From contig DMTU01000266.1 of the NCBI GenBank assembly GCA_003476595.1, forward strand, positions 14,020-23,910: a stretch of DNA of 9,891 bases. The letters run 5' to 3'. The notes beneath the pieces are model-generated. The model worked only from the letters and a program-made list of their open reading frames with translations, had not been told where the DNA came from and made no database searches. Position numbers and translations under genes: made by a program. Source of the DNA: Acidimicrobiaceae bacterium (lineage in GTDB: Bacteria; Actinomycetota; Acidimicrobiia; Acidimicrobiales; Salinilacustritrichaceae). How positions within the stretch are numbered: position 1 is the first letter of the stretch; the number at the start of each line of letters is the position of its first letter. Of the stretch, positions 1-7,269 are shown piece after piece.

Positions 1-779
1 TCAAGTTCCTGTGGGGCGGCTTCTTCGACCTGTTGCTCGACGAGCGGGCCAACGAGACGGCGGCGGAGTTCATCCGCTCCAAGATCCGCTCGGTCGTGCA
101 CGACCCCGAGGTGGCCGAGAAGCTGTGCCCGAAGGGCTACCCCTACGGCGCCAAGCGACCGCCCATCGACACCGACTACTACGAGACGTTCAACCGGGAC
201 AACGTCACCCTGGTCGACATCTCCGGCGGCGGCATCACCCGCATCACCCTCACGGGTGTCGAGACGCCCGCCGGACATCACGAGGTGGACATGATCGTGT
301 TCGCCACCGGCTTCGACGCCATGACCGGGCCGTTGGTGCGCATGGGCATCACGGGGCGGGACGGGCTCACGCTCGAGGCGAAGTGGGCCGACGGTCCCGC
401 CACCTACCTGGGCCTGCAGGTGGCGGGGTTCCCGAACCTGTTCACCATCACCGGGCCGGGCAGCCCGTCCGTGCTCACGAACATGCCGACCTCGATCGAG
501 CAGCACGTCGAGTGGATCGCCCGGTGCATCGAGGACCTGCGCCGCACCGGCCGCCGGGTCATCGAGCCGACCCCCGAGGCCGAGGTCGCCTGGACCGGCC
601 ACGTCGCCGAGGCATCGCAGTTCGGGCTGTTCAACCGCGCCGACTCCTGGTACCTGGGCGCGAACATCCCCGGCAAGAAGCGGGTCTTCATGCCCTACGT
701 GGGCGGGCTCGCCAACTACCGGGCCAGGTGCGAGGACGTCGCCGCCGGCGACTACGAGGGGTTCCTCGTCTCCCACTGA
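1..779 (+). CDS. Baeyer-Villiger monooxygenase, C-terminal part (5' truncated by window edge)
   Basis: The reading frame is open from the first complete codon at base 3 and gives 258 residues to a TGA at 777-779. Full-length family members are about 540 residues, so roughly the N-terminal half, with the FAD Rossmann motif and the BVMO fingerprint, lies outside the window. Visible here are the second dinucleotide-domain strand motif VFATGFDA (fragment residues 99-106), the substrate/NADP-region stretch GPGSPSVLTNMP (151-162) and the terminal block SWYLGANIPGKK (215-226) followed by GGLANYR. This order is characteristic of cyclohexanone-monooxygenase-like type I BVMOs (known family). Such flavoenzymes use NADPH and O2 to insert oxygen beside a ketone, giving an ester or lactone, in the cytoplasm. 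The true substrate cannot be told. The gene ends 28 bases before the convergent TetR gene, and I see no clear terminator between them. A non-BVMO flavin monooxygenase is the alternative, but the C-terminal block argues for BVMO. Confidence 0.9.
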   Translation, partial: KFLWGGFFDLLLDERANETAAEFIRSKIRSVVHDPEVAEKLCPKGYPYGAKRPPIDTDYYETFNRDNVTLVDISGGGITRITLTGVETPAGHHEVDMIVFATGFDAMTGPLVRMGITGRDGLTLEAKWADGPATYLGLQVAGFPNLFTITGPGSPSVLTNMPTSIEQHVEWIARCIEDLRRTGRRVIEPTPEAEVAWTGHVAEASQFGLFNRADSWYLGANIPGKKRVFMPYVGGLANYRARCEDVAAGDYEGFLVSH

Positions 780-807
780 GGGACGCCATCACTGCACGTC
801 GGCCGCC

Positions 808-1398
808 TCAGCGGTCCGTAGGAGGCGACGCACCGCGCAGGAACAGGTCCACCACGGTCACGACGAAGGCACCGTCGATGTCGTCGTGGCTGTCGAAGAG
901 GTACCGGAACAGCACCGGTCCGACCAGCTGGGCGACGGCCACGTCCGGGTCCAGCTGGGCGCGGAGCTCACCGCGAGCGACGGCGGAGGTGATGATCTCG
1001 TCGAGGACCCGGGTGCCGTCGGCGCGGACCGCCGAGCTCAGCTCCGCCAGCTCGCCGTCGTCGCTCGCCTGCTGCCCGATCGCGATCATCACCCTGCCCA
1101 GGCCCGTCGTCGTGATCGCCACCCGGAAGGCTTCGAGCTCGGCCACCAGGTCGGCTCGGACGTCGCCGGTGGGAACGGTGTGCAGGAGGTGCACCTCGTC
1201 GGTGATGAGATCCCGGAGCAGGTCGAGTCGCTGGGGCCAATGCCGGTACAGCGTGGTGCGGGCGTAGCCGCTGCGATCCGCGACCCGCGTCACGGTCACC
1301 CGCTCCCATCCCTCTTCGACGAGGACGGCGCGTGCCGCTGCCAGGACGTGACGGCGCGTGCGGAGCACACGAGGGTCGAGCTCCGCGCGGGCAGACAT
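808..1398 (-). CDS. TetR/AcrR-family transcriptional regulator
   Basis: The gene encodes 196 residues from an ATG at 1398. The N-terminal DNA-binding domain covers about residues 12-60, with the helix-turn-helix near residues 36-54. There VTRVADRSGYARTTLYRHW matches the TetR pattern: an AG or SG turn, then TLYxHW/F and a following K/R-rich segment. Residues 65-196 form the divergent, helical ligand-binding and dimerisation domain typical of the family. The gene is divergent from the MFS transporter starting at 1507, the classic layout in which a TetR repressor controls its neighbouring exporter and itself. The regulated neighbour could also be the convergent monooxygenase. The ribosome-binding site is poor: only AAGG lies 11 bases before the ATG. 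A TAAGGT hexamer on the minus strand at 1413-1408, nine bases before the start, could instead be a -10 box for a very short leader; this is weakly supported. The ligand is unknown. Confidence 0.92.
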   Translation of the reverse strand: MSARAELDPRVLRTRRHVLAAARAVLVEEGWERVTVTRVADRSGYARTTLYRHWPQRLDLLRDLITDEVHLLHTVPTGDVRADLVAELEAFRVAITTTGLGRVMIAIGQQASDDGELAELSSAVRADGTRVLDEIITSAVARGELRAQLDPDVAVAQLVGPVLFRYLFDSHDDIDGAFVVTVVDLFLRGASPPTDR

Positions 1399-1428
1399 CG
1401 AGCACCGACCTTACCGAGGAGCGATCGA

Positions 1429-1442
1429 ACAGGGCGCGCTGT
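1429..1442. promoter_or_regulatory. Candidate TetR operator (imperfect palindrome)
   Basis: The 14-bp sequence ACAGGGCGCGCTGT is symmetric at 12 of 14 positions, with arms ACAG and CTGT around GCGC. It lies in the 108-base gap between the divergent TetR and MFS genes. TetR proteins usually bind palindromes in such gaps, so it is a reasonable operator candidate. In GC-rich DNA a palindrome of this size can occur by chance, and a second short dyad (GTGAACAC, 1449-1456) is also present. Confidence 0.3.
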
Positions 1443-1469
1443 CCAGTTGTGAACACCGCGTCCTAGAGT
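1439..1469 (+). promoter_or_regulatory. Possible promoter for the MFS gene
   Basis: TAGAGT at 1464-1469 matches the TANNNT form of an actinobacterial -10 box and lies 37 bases before the MFS start. The best upstream hexamer is CTGTCC at 1439-1444, with a long 19-base spacer and only three matches to TTGACA. It overlaps the candidate operator, which would suit repression. This is a weak call from sequence alone. Confidence 0.2.
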
Positions 1470-1506
1470 TTGGCCGTCCCGGTCCCCCCCCGACGAGAGA
1501 GACGCC

Positions 1507-3126
1507 ATGTCCATCGATTCCCAGCGCGGCGCGCCCGACATCGAGCCGCACGTACCATTCGCTCACCAAGACGACGAGGTCGTGGTGAGCGCGGGTCGTC
1601 GACGCCTCGTGCTGGCCGCCATGTGCGTTGCCCTCGTGGCCGTCGTCTCCTCGGTGTCGGGGCTGAACGTGGCGCAGCAGGCGCTCGCCGAGGGCCTCGG
1701 GGCCACCCAGAGCCAGCTCCTGTGGATCATCAACGGCTACACCGTGGCCCTGGCTGCGCTCCTGATGCCCGTCGGCGCGGTGGGGGATCGCTGGGGGCGC
1801 AAGCCGATCCTGCTGACGGGGCTCGTCCTGTTCGCCCTGTCGAACCTCGCCGCCGCCTTCGCCACGAGCGCGACCACCCTGATCGGGCTCCGGGTCGTCG
1901 CTGGCCTCGCTGCCGCCATGATCATGCCGGTCACGCTGTCGGTCATCACGACCAGCTTCCCCCGGGACCAGCAGGCCAAGGCCATCGGGACCTGGGCCGG
2001 GTTCGCCGGCGCCGGAGGCATCATCGGCCTGTTCGTGTCCGCCGCCCTGATCGACAACGTCACCTGGCCGTGGGTCTTCGCCCTGCCGGTGGCCCTCGCC
2101 GTGGTGTCGTTCGTGGCGACAGCAGCGTTCGTCCCGAACTCCGTCGAGCACGCCGAGGCGGGCTTCGACGTGCGCGGATCGCTGCTGGCCGTCGCCGCGG
2201 TCGGTGGCCTCGTCCTCGCCCTGCACGAAGGACCCGAGCAGGGGTGGACGGCGGCGATCACGGTCGTCGCCTTCGCCGTCGGTCTGGCCTCGACCGTGGC
2301 GTTCGTGATGGTCGAGAGGCGCACGCCACACCCGCTGCTCGACGTGCGCGTCTTCGCCATCCGCGGCTTGGCCTCGGGGTCGCTCAACCTCTTCGTCGTC
2401 TTCGCCGTGATGTTCTCGCTGTTCCTCGTGCTGGTGCAGTACCTCCAAGCGGTGCTCGGGTACTCGGCCCTGGCCGCCGCCGCGGCGTTGCTGCCCATGG
2501 CGGTCATGATGCTGCCCCTGTCCACGGTGGCGCCGAGCATCGCCGAGCGCGTCGGCTTCCGCCGGACGCTGGTGATCGGGACGTTGACCATCGCCGCGGG
2601 TCTCGTCGTGCTCGCCTCGATGGCCGACATCGACGGCGGCTTCGTCAGCGTGCTGCCGGCGACACTGATCCTCGGCGCCGGCATCGGGCTGACCATGAGC
2701 CCGTCCACCGCCGCCATCACCTCGTCGCTCCCCGACGAGAAGCAGGGCGTCGCGGCGTCGCTCAACGACACCGTCCGCGAGCTGGGCGCCGCGGTGGGCA
2801 TCGCCCTGATCGGCTCGGTGCTGAACGGGGCCTACCGGACCAACGTGGAGGCGGCGGCGGTGGGTCTGCCGGGCGAGGCAGCCGAGGCGGTCGAGGAAGG
2901 CATCGGTGGGGCGCTGGTGGTCGCGGGTCAGCTCGGACCCGACGGGGCCGCCCTGGTCGACGCGGCCCGGACCGCGTTCGTCGACGGCATGACCCCGGCG
3001 CTCCTGCTCGGGGCGGGTGCCTGCGTCTTCGCCGCTGCGTTCACCGCCATCCGGGGCCCGAAGACGGCGGCAGAGGCCGAGCCACGCCTCCACCCCGATC
3101 TCGAAGTGCAGCCGGATACGGCGTAG
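1507..3126 (+). CDS. MFS transporter, DHA2 (EmrB/QacA, 14-helix) type
   Basis: The protein has 539 residues, the length usual for the 14-transmembrane DHA2 drug:proton antiporters. A polar N-terminus of about 33 residues leads into a run of hydrophobic segments that continues to about residue 515, followed by a short charged tail. MFS motif A is clear at residues 90-100 (GAVGDRWGRKP) in the loop after helix 2. The segment LNDTVRELGAAVGIALIGSVL at about 419-439 is typical of the DHA2 C-terminal half. The antiporter motif C region in helix 5 (about 165-175, GAGGIIG) lacks the usual GP pair, so drug-proton antiport should not be assumed. It acts in the cytoplasmic membrane and probably exports a small hydrophobic compound. 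The ATG start is preceded by a purine-rich GAGAGA. Divergent TetR control is likely. The next gene is 124 bases downstream, so it may or may not be co-transcribed. Confidence 0.9.
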   Translation: MSIDSQRGAPDIEPHVPFAHQDDEVVVSAGRRRLVLAAMCVALVAVVSSVSGLNVAQQALAEGLGATQSQLLWIINGYTVALAALLMPVGAVGDRWGRKPILLTGLVLFALSNLAAAFATSATTLIGLRVVAGLAAAMIMPVTLSVITTSFPRDQQAKAIGTWAGFAGAGGIIGLFVSAALIDNVTWPWVFALPVALAVVSFVATAAFVPNSVEHAEAGFDVRGSLLAVAAVGGLVLALHEGPEQGWTAAITVVAFAVGLASTVAFVMVERRTPHPLLDVRVFAIRGLASGSLNLFVVFAVMFSLFLVLVQYLQAVLGYSALAAAAALLPMAVMMLPLSTVAPSIAERVGFRRTLVIGTLTIAAGLVVLASMADIDGGFVSVLPATLILGAGIGLTMSPSTAAITSSLPDEKQGVAASLNDTVRELGAAVGIALIGSVLNGAYRTNVEAAAVGLPGEAAEAVEEGIGGALVVAGQLGPDGAALVDAARTAFVDGMTPALLLGAGACVFAAAFTAIRGPKTAAEAEPRLHPDLEVQPDTA

Positions 3127-3235
3127 CGGTCCACCTGGCGGCGGTTCCGCCCGCCCGCGACGCGAGCCCGGTGAGACAGACGGTCAGCGTCGTCGCACGG
3201 CTACCCCTCGATGCGCCACGATGTGGGTCCGACAC

Positions 3236-3244
3236 AAGGAAGGA
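3236..3244 (+). promoter_or_regulatory. Ribosome-binding site of the enoyl-CoA hydratase gene
   Basis: AAGGAAGGA lies six bases before the ATG at 3251. It decides that start against long in-frame upstream extensions, which contain no crotonase-like sequence, and against the out-of-frame ATG at 3247. Confidence 0.75.
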
Positions 3245-3250
3245 CGATGC

Positions 3251-4015
3251 ATGCTCGTGCAGACAGAGCGGCGGAACCGGGTCGAGGTCATCACGATCAA
3301 CCGGCCCGAGGCCCGCAACGCGATCGACTACGACACGTCCAAGGCGCTCGCCGACGCGTTCGACGCAGCCGAGGCCGACCCGGAGGTGTGGGCCGTCGTG
3401 CTCACCGGGGCCGGGGACAAGGCGTTCTCCGCCGGGATGGACCTGAAGGCCTTCGCCGGTGGCGGCGGGAACGTGATGGGCGTGAACGGCGGGTTCGCCG
3501 GCATCACCCGGCGTGACTTCCCCAAGCCCCTGATCGCGGCGGTCAACGGCCACGCCCTGGCCGGCGGGTTCGAGATCATGCTCGCCTGCGACCTGGTCGT
3601 GGCCGCCGACCACGCCACCTTCGGCATCCCCGAGGTGCAGCGCGGGCTGGCCGCCGGCGCCGGTGGGCTCGTGCGCCTGCCCAAGCGGGTTGGCCTGGCC
3701 GTCGCGCTGGAGATGGCCATGACCGGCGATCCCGTCGACGCGGCCACCGCGCAACGGCTCGGGCTCGTCAACCGCGTGGTGCCTGGCGACGAGGTGCTCG
3801 ACGCCGCCGTCGCCCTTGCCGAGCGGATCTGCCGCAACGCCCCCCTGGCGACGCGGCTGTCGAAGCAGATGGTGAAGCGGTCGCTCGGCGTCAGCGAGGA
3901 CGAGGCCTTCGACCTGCAGGGGGACGTCCTGATCGAGGTGTTCACCTCGCCCGACGCCAGAGAGGGCCCGCGCGCGTTCGCCGAGAAGCGCGAGCCGAAG
4001 TGGGCCAGCGCATGA
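3251..4015 (+). CDS. Enoyl-CoA hydratase/isomerase (crotonase family)
   Basis: The protein has 254 residues, a normal crotonase length. The family normally hydrates trans-2-enoyl-CoA to 3-hydroxyacyl-CoA in beta-oxidation, in the cytoplasm. The oxyanion-hole segments are SAGMDLKA (60-67) and NGHALAGGFE (99-108). Both catalytic glutamates of true hydratases are visible, E108 after the GG and E128 in IPEVQRG, which favours hydratase over isomerase or thioesterase activity. The N-terminal strand ITINRPEARNA (14-24) is typical. A glycine-rich insert (AGGGGNVMGVNGG, 69-81) sits in the loop after the first oxyanion segment, a region that often shapes acyl specificity. The gene opens a four-gene operon. 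Its TGA overlaps the ATG of the next gene as ATGA, so translation is probably coupled. The acyl substrate is unknown. Confidence 0.93.
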   Translation: MLVQTERRNRVEVITINRPEARNAIDYDTSKALADAFDAAEADPEVWAVVLTGAGDKAFSAGMDLKAFAGGGGNVMGVNGGFAGITRRDFPKPLIAAVNGHALAGGFEIMLACDLVVAADHATFGIPEVQRGLAAGAGGLVRLPKRVGLAVALEMAMTGDPVDAATAQRLGLVNRVVPGDEVLDAAVALAERICRNAPLATRLSKQMVKRSLGVSEDEAFDLQGDVLIEVFTSPDAREGPRAFAEKREPKWASA

Positions 4016-4746
4016 GCGGCGCCGGGGCCGAGGTCCGCATCGATGCGCCGCGGGGCGAGCTGCCCACCTACGTGGCCGAGCCGGACGGCGACGCGGTCGC
4101 CCCGGCGGTGATCGTCATCCACGACGCGTTCGGGATGACCACGGATCTGCGCAACCAGGTCGATTGGCTGGCCGGCGAGGGGTACCTCGCTGCCGGCCCC
4201 GACCTGTTCCACTGGGGCGGTAAGCTCCGCTGCATCCGCACGGTGATGGGAGAGATCTCCGCCGGCGCCGGACGGTCGTTCGATGAGGTCGAGGCCGTCC
4301 GGTCATGGCTGGTCGCCCATGCGCGTTCCAACGGCAGGGTGGGTGTCATCGGGTTCTGCATGGGCGGCGGCTTCGCCCTCGTCCTCGCCCCTGGACACGG
4401 CTTCGACGCGGCCAGCGTCAACTACGCCAGCTCGCCGAAGCGCACGTACAGCGCCGACTTCCTCCGGGGGGCATGCCCGATCGTGGGCAGCTTCGGCGGG
4501 CGCGACCTCATGCTGCGGGGCGCGGCCGACCGCCTGGAGGCCTCGCTCACGGAGCTGGGGGTCGACCACGACGTGAAGGAGTACGCCCCGGCCGGCCACT
4601 CGTTCCTGAACGACCACGACCCGGGGGATCTCCCGCTGGCCATGTCGGTGCTCATGAAGCTGCCGGGCATGGGCTTCCACGAACCTTCGGCTGCGGATGC
4701 CAAGTCGCGGATCGTGTCCTTCTTCGACCGACACCTCCGGGCATGA
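4012..4746 (+). CDS. Dienelactone-hydrolase-family alpha/beta hydrolase
   Basis: The protein has 244 residues from the ATG at 4012, which overlaps the upstream stop as ATGA. A GTG at 4000 would add four residues but makes a less tidy junction. The fold is that of the dienelactone hydrolase (DLH) family. The nucleophile elbow GFCMGGG places the cysteine nucleophile at C116. The acid is D165 in GSFGGRDLML and the base is H196 in APAGHSFLND. In classical DLH a glutamate in the strand after beta-3 (motif like HEIFG) keeps the cysteine activated; here the position is aspartate, D38 in VIHDAFGM. DLH family members hydrolyse cyclic enol-lactones and other esters or lactones. Beside a crotonase and an SDR, and near a Baeyer-Villiger enzyme, a lactone or ester hydrolase role fits, but the substrate is inference. 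The C-terminal part (about 205-232) is somewhat longer than in the smallest DLHs. No strong Shine-Dalgarno sequence is visible, so coupling is likely. Confidence 0.88.
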   Translation: MSGAGAEVRIDAPRGELPTYVAEPDGDAVAPAVIVIHDAFGMTTDLRNQVDWLAGEGYLAAGPDLFHWGGKLRCIRTVMGEISAGAGRSFDEVEAVRSWLVAHARSNGRVGVIGFCMGGGFALVLAPGHGFDAASVNYASSPKRTYSADFLRGACPIVGSFGGRDLMLRGAADRLEASLTELGVDHDVKEYAPAGHSFLNDHDPGDLPLAMSVLMKLPGMGFHEPSAADAKSRIVSFFDRHLRA

Positions 4747-4760
4747 CCGCCGCGCCGGAC

Positions 4761-4765
4761 AGGAG
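4761..4765 (+). promoter_or_regulatory. Ribosome-binding site of the SDR gene
   Basis: AGGAG lies six bases before the ATG at 4772. It selects that start over the in-frame upstream extension, which would run into the hydrolase gene. Confidence 0.7.
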
Positions 4766-4771
4766 CTGATC

Positions 4772-5698
4772 ATGGGATGGAACCGCAGCGACATCGGCGA
4801 CCTCCGCGGGCGCACCGCGGTGGTGACCGGCGCCAACAGTGGCCTGGGCCTGGAGTCGGCGCGGGCGCTGGCCGCCGCCGGCGCCCGGGTGCTGCTCGCC
4901 TGCCGGGACGCGGAACGGGCCCGCGGCGCCCTGGACAGCGTGGCCACCGAGGCCACCGGAGCCGAACCGGAGGTGGTGCGGCTCGACCTGGCTGATCTCG
5001 ACAGCGTCACCGCCGCCGCCGAGGATGTCGCCGGCCGGGTGGATCGGCTCGACATCCTCCTCAACAACGCCGGCGTGATGGCGATCCCGCTGCGCCGCAC
5101 GGCGCAGGGTCACGAGGCCCAGTTCGGCACCAACCACCTCGGGCACTTCGCCCTCACCGGACGGCTGCTGCCCGTGCTGCTCGCCGCCGGCCAGCCCCGT
5201 GTCGTCACCACGTCGTCGTTCATGCACCACATGGGGCGCATGCGCTGGGACGACCTCGACTGGCAGCGGGGCTACCGGAAGTGGGAGGCGTACGGGCAGT
5301 CGAAGCTGGCGAACCTGCTGTTCACCTTCGGGCTGGACCGCCGGGCCCGGGCAGCGGGCACGTCCCTGGTGGCCGCCGGCGCCCATCCGGGCTATGCCTC
5401 GACCGAGCTCCAGCGTCGCGGGCCGGAGATGTCGGGCAACAAGGTCATGGCCGTGGCCATGGGTCTGGCCAACCGGGCGGTGGCCCAGACGCCCGAGGGC
5501 GGCGCCCTGCCCCAGCTGTACGCCGCCGTGTCGCCCGAGGTGCAGGGCGGCGACTACCTCGGACCGGGTGGGCTCTTCGAGCTGCGTGGTTCGCCGAGCA
5601 AGGTCCGAGCCGCGAAGCGGGCCTACCGCGAAGCCGATGCGGAGCGCCTGTGGCAGGCATCCGAGGAGCTGACGGGCGTCGAGTACCGCTGGGGGTGA
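4772..5698 (+). CDS. Short-chain dehydrogenase/reductase (retinol-dehydrogenase-like)
   Basis: The protein has 308 residues, longer than the 250-residue classical SDRs and typical of the retinol dehydrogenase/protochlorophyllide-reductase-like group. The cofactor motif TGANSGLG is at 19-26. The motif ACRDAER (43-49), with R45 after the second strand, favours NADP(H). NNAG is at 98-101, the structural asparagine is N121 in GTNHLGHF, the catalytic serine is S148 or S149, and the YxxxK pair is Y174/K178. All catalytic residues are present, so an active oxidoreductase interconverting an alcohol and a carbonyl is expected in the cytoplasm. The substrate is unknown. The gene starts 25 bases after the hydrolase stop with its own AGGAG. 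Its last codon and stop overlap the GTG of the following transporter as GTGA, an unusually tight link between a dehydrogenase and a membrane protein. Confidence 0.93.
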   Translation: MGWNRSDIGDLRGRTAVVTGANSGLGLESARALAAAGARVLLACRDAERARGALDSVATEATGAEPEVVRLDLADLDSVTAAAEDVAGRVDRLDILLNNAGVMAIPLRRTAQGHEAQFGTNHLGHFALTGRLLPVLLAAGQPRVVTTSSFMHHMGRMRWDDLDWQRGYRKWEAYGQSKLANLLFTFGLDRRARAAGTSLVAAGAHPGYASTELQRRGPEMSGNKVMAVAMGLANRAVAQTPEGGALPQLYAAVSPEVQGGDYLGPGGLFELRGSPSKVRAAKRAYREADAERLWQASEELTGVEYRWG

Positions 5699-7215
5699 CC
5701 GAGCCCCGCATCTTCGACGGTGGCAGCTGGCGGGAACGGCTCCTCGTACCGGAGCTGGTGGCCATCGGGTTGGCCGTGGCGGTCGTGAGCAGCCTGGGCT
5801 CGCCGATGGTCCCCACCGTCGCCGACGACTACGACGTGTCCCTCGGTACGGCGCAGTGGGGCCTCACCGCCGCGCTCCTCGCCGGCGCGGTGGTCACACC
5901 GGTGCTCGGTCGCCTCGCCGACGGCCGGTACCGGCGCCAGGTGATCGTCGCCGCCCTCGGCACCATCACCGCCGGTGGTGCGTCCGCCGCCCTGCCTCTC
6001 GGATTCGGTGTGCTCCTGGCCGGTCGCACGCTCCAGGGAGTCGGGCTGGGTCTGATGCCGATGGCCATGGCGGTCGCTCGGGACCACCTTCCGGCCGAGC
6101 GGGGGACCCGCACGGTTGCGGCCCTGTCGGTGACCACCGCCACCGGTGTGGGGATCGGCTATCCGATCAGCGGGTTCCTGGTCGACACGGTGGGCCTGCG
6201 GGCCACGTTCGCGGTCTCCGCTGCGGCGACGGGCCTGGTCATGGTGGGTGCCGCGCTCAGCATCCCGGCCAGCGATCACCGGACGCAGGAGCCGGTCGAC
6301 CTCCGGGGTGCGACGGCGCTGGCCGTCGGGGTGTCGGCGCTGGTCGTCGCCCTCAGCGAGCTGCCCACCTGGGGTGCGGCGTCGCTGCCCTTCGCCGCGT
6401 TGGTCGCGCTGGCCGCCACGGCCTTGGCCGTCTTCGTCCGTCGCACCCTGGCCGTCCGCCATCCCCTCGTCGACCTCCGGAGCCTGTCCGTGCCCTCGGT
6501 GCGGGTGGCCCACACCGTGGCGGTGCTGGCCGGGGTGGGGATGTACTTCCTGTTCTCCCTCGCCATCCGCTACGTGCAGACGCCGGTGAGCACCGGCTAC
6601 GGACAGGGTCGTACGGTGCTCGCCGCCGGGCTGATCCTGGCCCCGTTCTCGGTGGCGAGCCTGGCCATGAACCGCCTCACCGGCGTCATCCGGCGGAGGA
6701 TGGACGGACGCTGGCTCATGCCCCTCGGCTGCGGCGCCTTTGCCGCGGCGATGGTGGCCTTCGGGTCGGCCCGGTCCGAGGTGTGGCAGCTGGTGGTCGT
6801 GATGGTCCTGGCCGGCGTCGGCGTGGGCACCGTGTTCGCAGCGATGCCCCAGATGATCGTGGCGGCCGTACCGGCCGCGGAGACCGGCAGCGCCCTGGGG
6901 TTCAACCAGGTGCTGCGGACGATCGGCTCCTCCATCGGCAGCGCGGCGAGCGCCGCCGTCCTCGCCGCCGAGACCCTGCCGGGCGCTCGGTTCCCGCTCG
7001 ACCGCGGCTACACGACCTCAGCCATCATCGGCTTGGCCGTGTGGCTGGTGGCCCTGGCAACAGCGTGGCCCCGCTCGTCGCTGCGGCTCGGTCCGCCGAC
7101 CCCCGAGCTGGCCCGCTACGAGGCCGAGAGCGTCGATGCGGAGGTGGCCGGGGCGGTCATGTACGAGCCCGACTCGGCGACACCACCGCAGAGCCGGGAC
7201 GAGCCGGGCCGGTGA
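5695..7215 (+). CDS. MFS transporter (DHA2-like)
   Basis: The protein has 506 residues from a GTG at 5695 that overlaps the SDR stop as GTGA; no better in-frame start follows before the first membrane helix. Hydrophobic segments run from about residue 17 to 460. A degenerate motif A, GRLADGRYRR, is at 72-81 and a motif C-like stretch, GVGIGYPISG, at 151-160, with the GP order shifted. The segment LGFNQVLRTIGSSIGSAASAAVL (about 401-423) resembles the C-terminal half of DHA2 exporters. A polar tail of about 45 residues, acidic and rich in proline and serine, follows the last helix. It is a cytoplasmic-membrane transporter, and operon position suggests it moves a substrate or product of the neighbouring enzymes, in or out. 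It is clearly diverged from the transporter at 1507-3126 and does not look like a recent duplicate. It ends just before a strong stem-loop. Confidence 0.88.
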   Translation: MTEPRIFDGGSWRERLLVPELVAIGLAVAVVSSLGSPMVPTVADDYDVSLGTAQWGLTAALLAGAVVTPVLGRLADGRYRRQVIVAALGTITAGGASAALPLGFGVLLAGRTLQGVGLGLMPMAMAVARDHLPAERGTRTVAALSVTTATGVGIGYPISGFLVDTVGLRATFAVSAAATGLVMVGAALSIPASDHRTQEPVDLRGATALAVGVSALVVALSELPTWGAASLPFAALVALAATALAVFVRRTLAVRHPLVDLRSLSVPSVRVAHTVAVLAGVGMYFLFSLAIRYVQTPVSTGYGQGRTVLAAGLILAPFSVASLAMNRLTGVIRRRMDGRWLMPLGCGAFAAAMVAFGSARSEVWQLVVVMVLAGVGVGTVFAAMPQMIVAAVPAAETGSALGFNQVLRTIGSSIGSAASAAVLAAETLPGARFPLDRGYTTSAIIGLAVWLVALATAWPRSSLRLGPPTPELARYEAESVDAEVAGAVMYEPDSATPPQSRDEPGR

Positions 7216-7220
7216 CCGTG

Positions 7221-7254
7221 CCCGGGCGGCAGCTCGAGAGACCTGCCGCCCGGG
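7221..7254. terminator. Bidirectional stem-loop terminator between convergent operons
   Basis: CCCGGGCGGCAG (7221-7232) and CTGCCGCCCGGG (7243-7254) form a perfect 12-bp stem with a 10-base loop. The stem begins 5 bases after the stop of the plus-strand transporter and 15 bases after the stop of the minus-strand DUF35 gene, so it can serve both. There is no T-run on either side, as is common for terminators in GC-rich actinobacteria. Confidence 0.8.
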
Positions 7255-7269
7255 GTGTCACCGCGACGA

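Noticed and set aside
1411..3093. 560-codon minus-strand open frame opposite the first MFS gene
   Set aside because: Its product is low-complexity, rich in R, G, H, D and Q, with no recognisable domain. It is the usual antisense shadow in GC-rich DNA, while the opposite strand encodes a clear MFS protein.
3137..3151. Small hairpin (GGCGG/CCGCC) after the first MFS gene as a terminator
   Set aside because: Only a 5-bp stem with a 5-base loop in a GC-rich region; too weak to call, so co-transcription with the downstream operon remains open.
1470..3446. 658-codon plus-strand frame spanning the MFS gene and the start of the crotonase
   Set aside because: Arginine/glycine-rich frame-shifted reading of the MFS gene, with no domain; it crosses the intergenic region and a well-supported start.
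4000..4011. GTG at 4000 as start of the DLH-family gene
   Set aside because: The ATG at 4012 gives a standard ATGA overlap and loses no conserved residue.
1507..7215. The two MFS genes as a recent tandem duplication
   Set aside because: Their proteins differ in length, motif A, motif C region and tails; no long shared stretch was seen.
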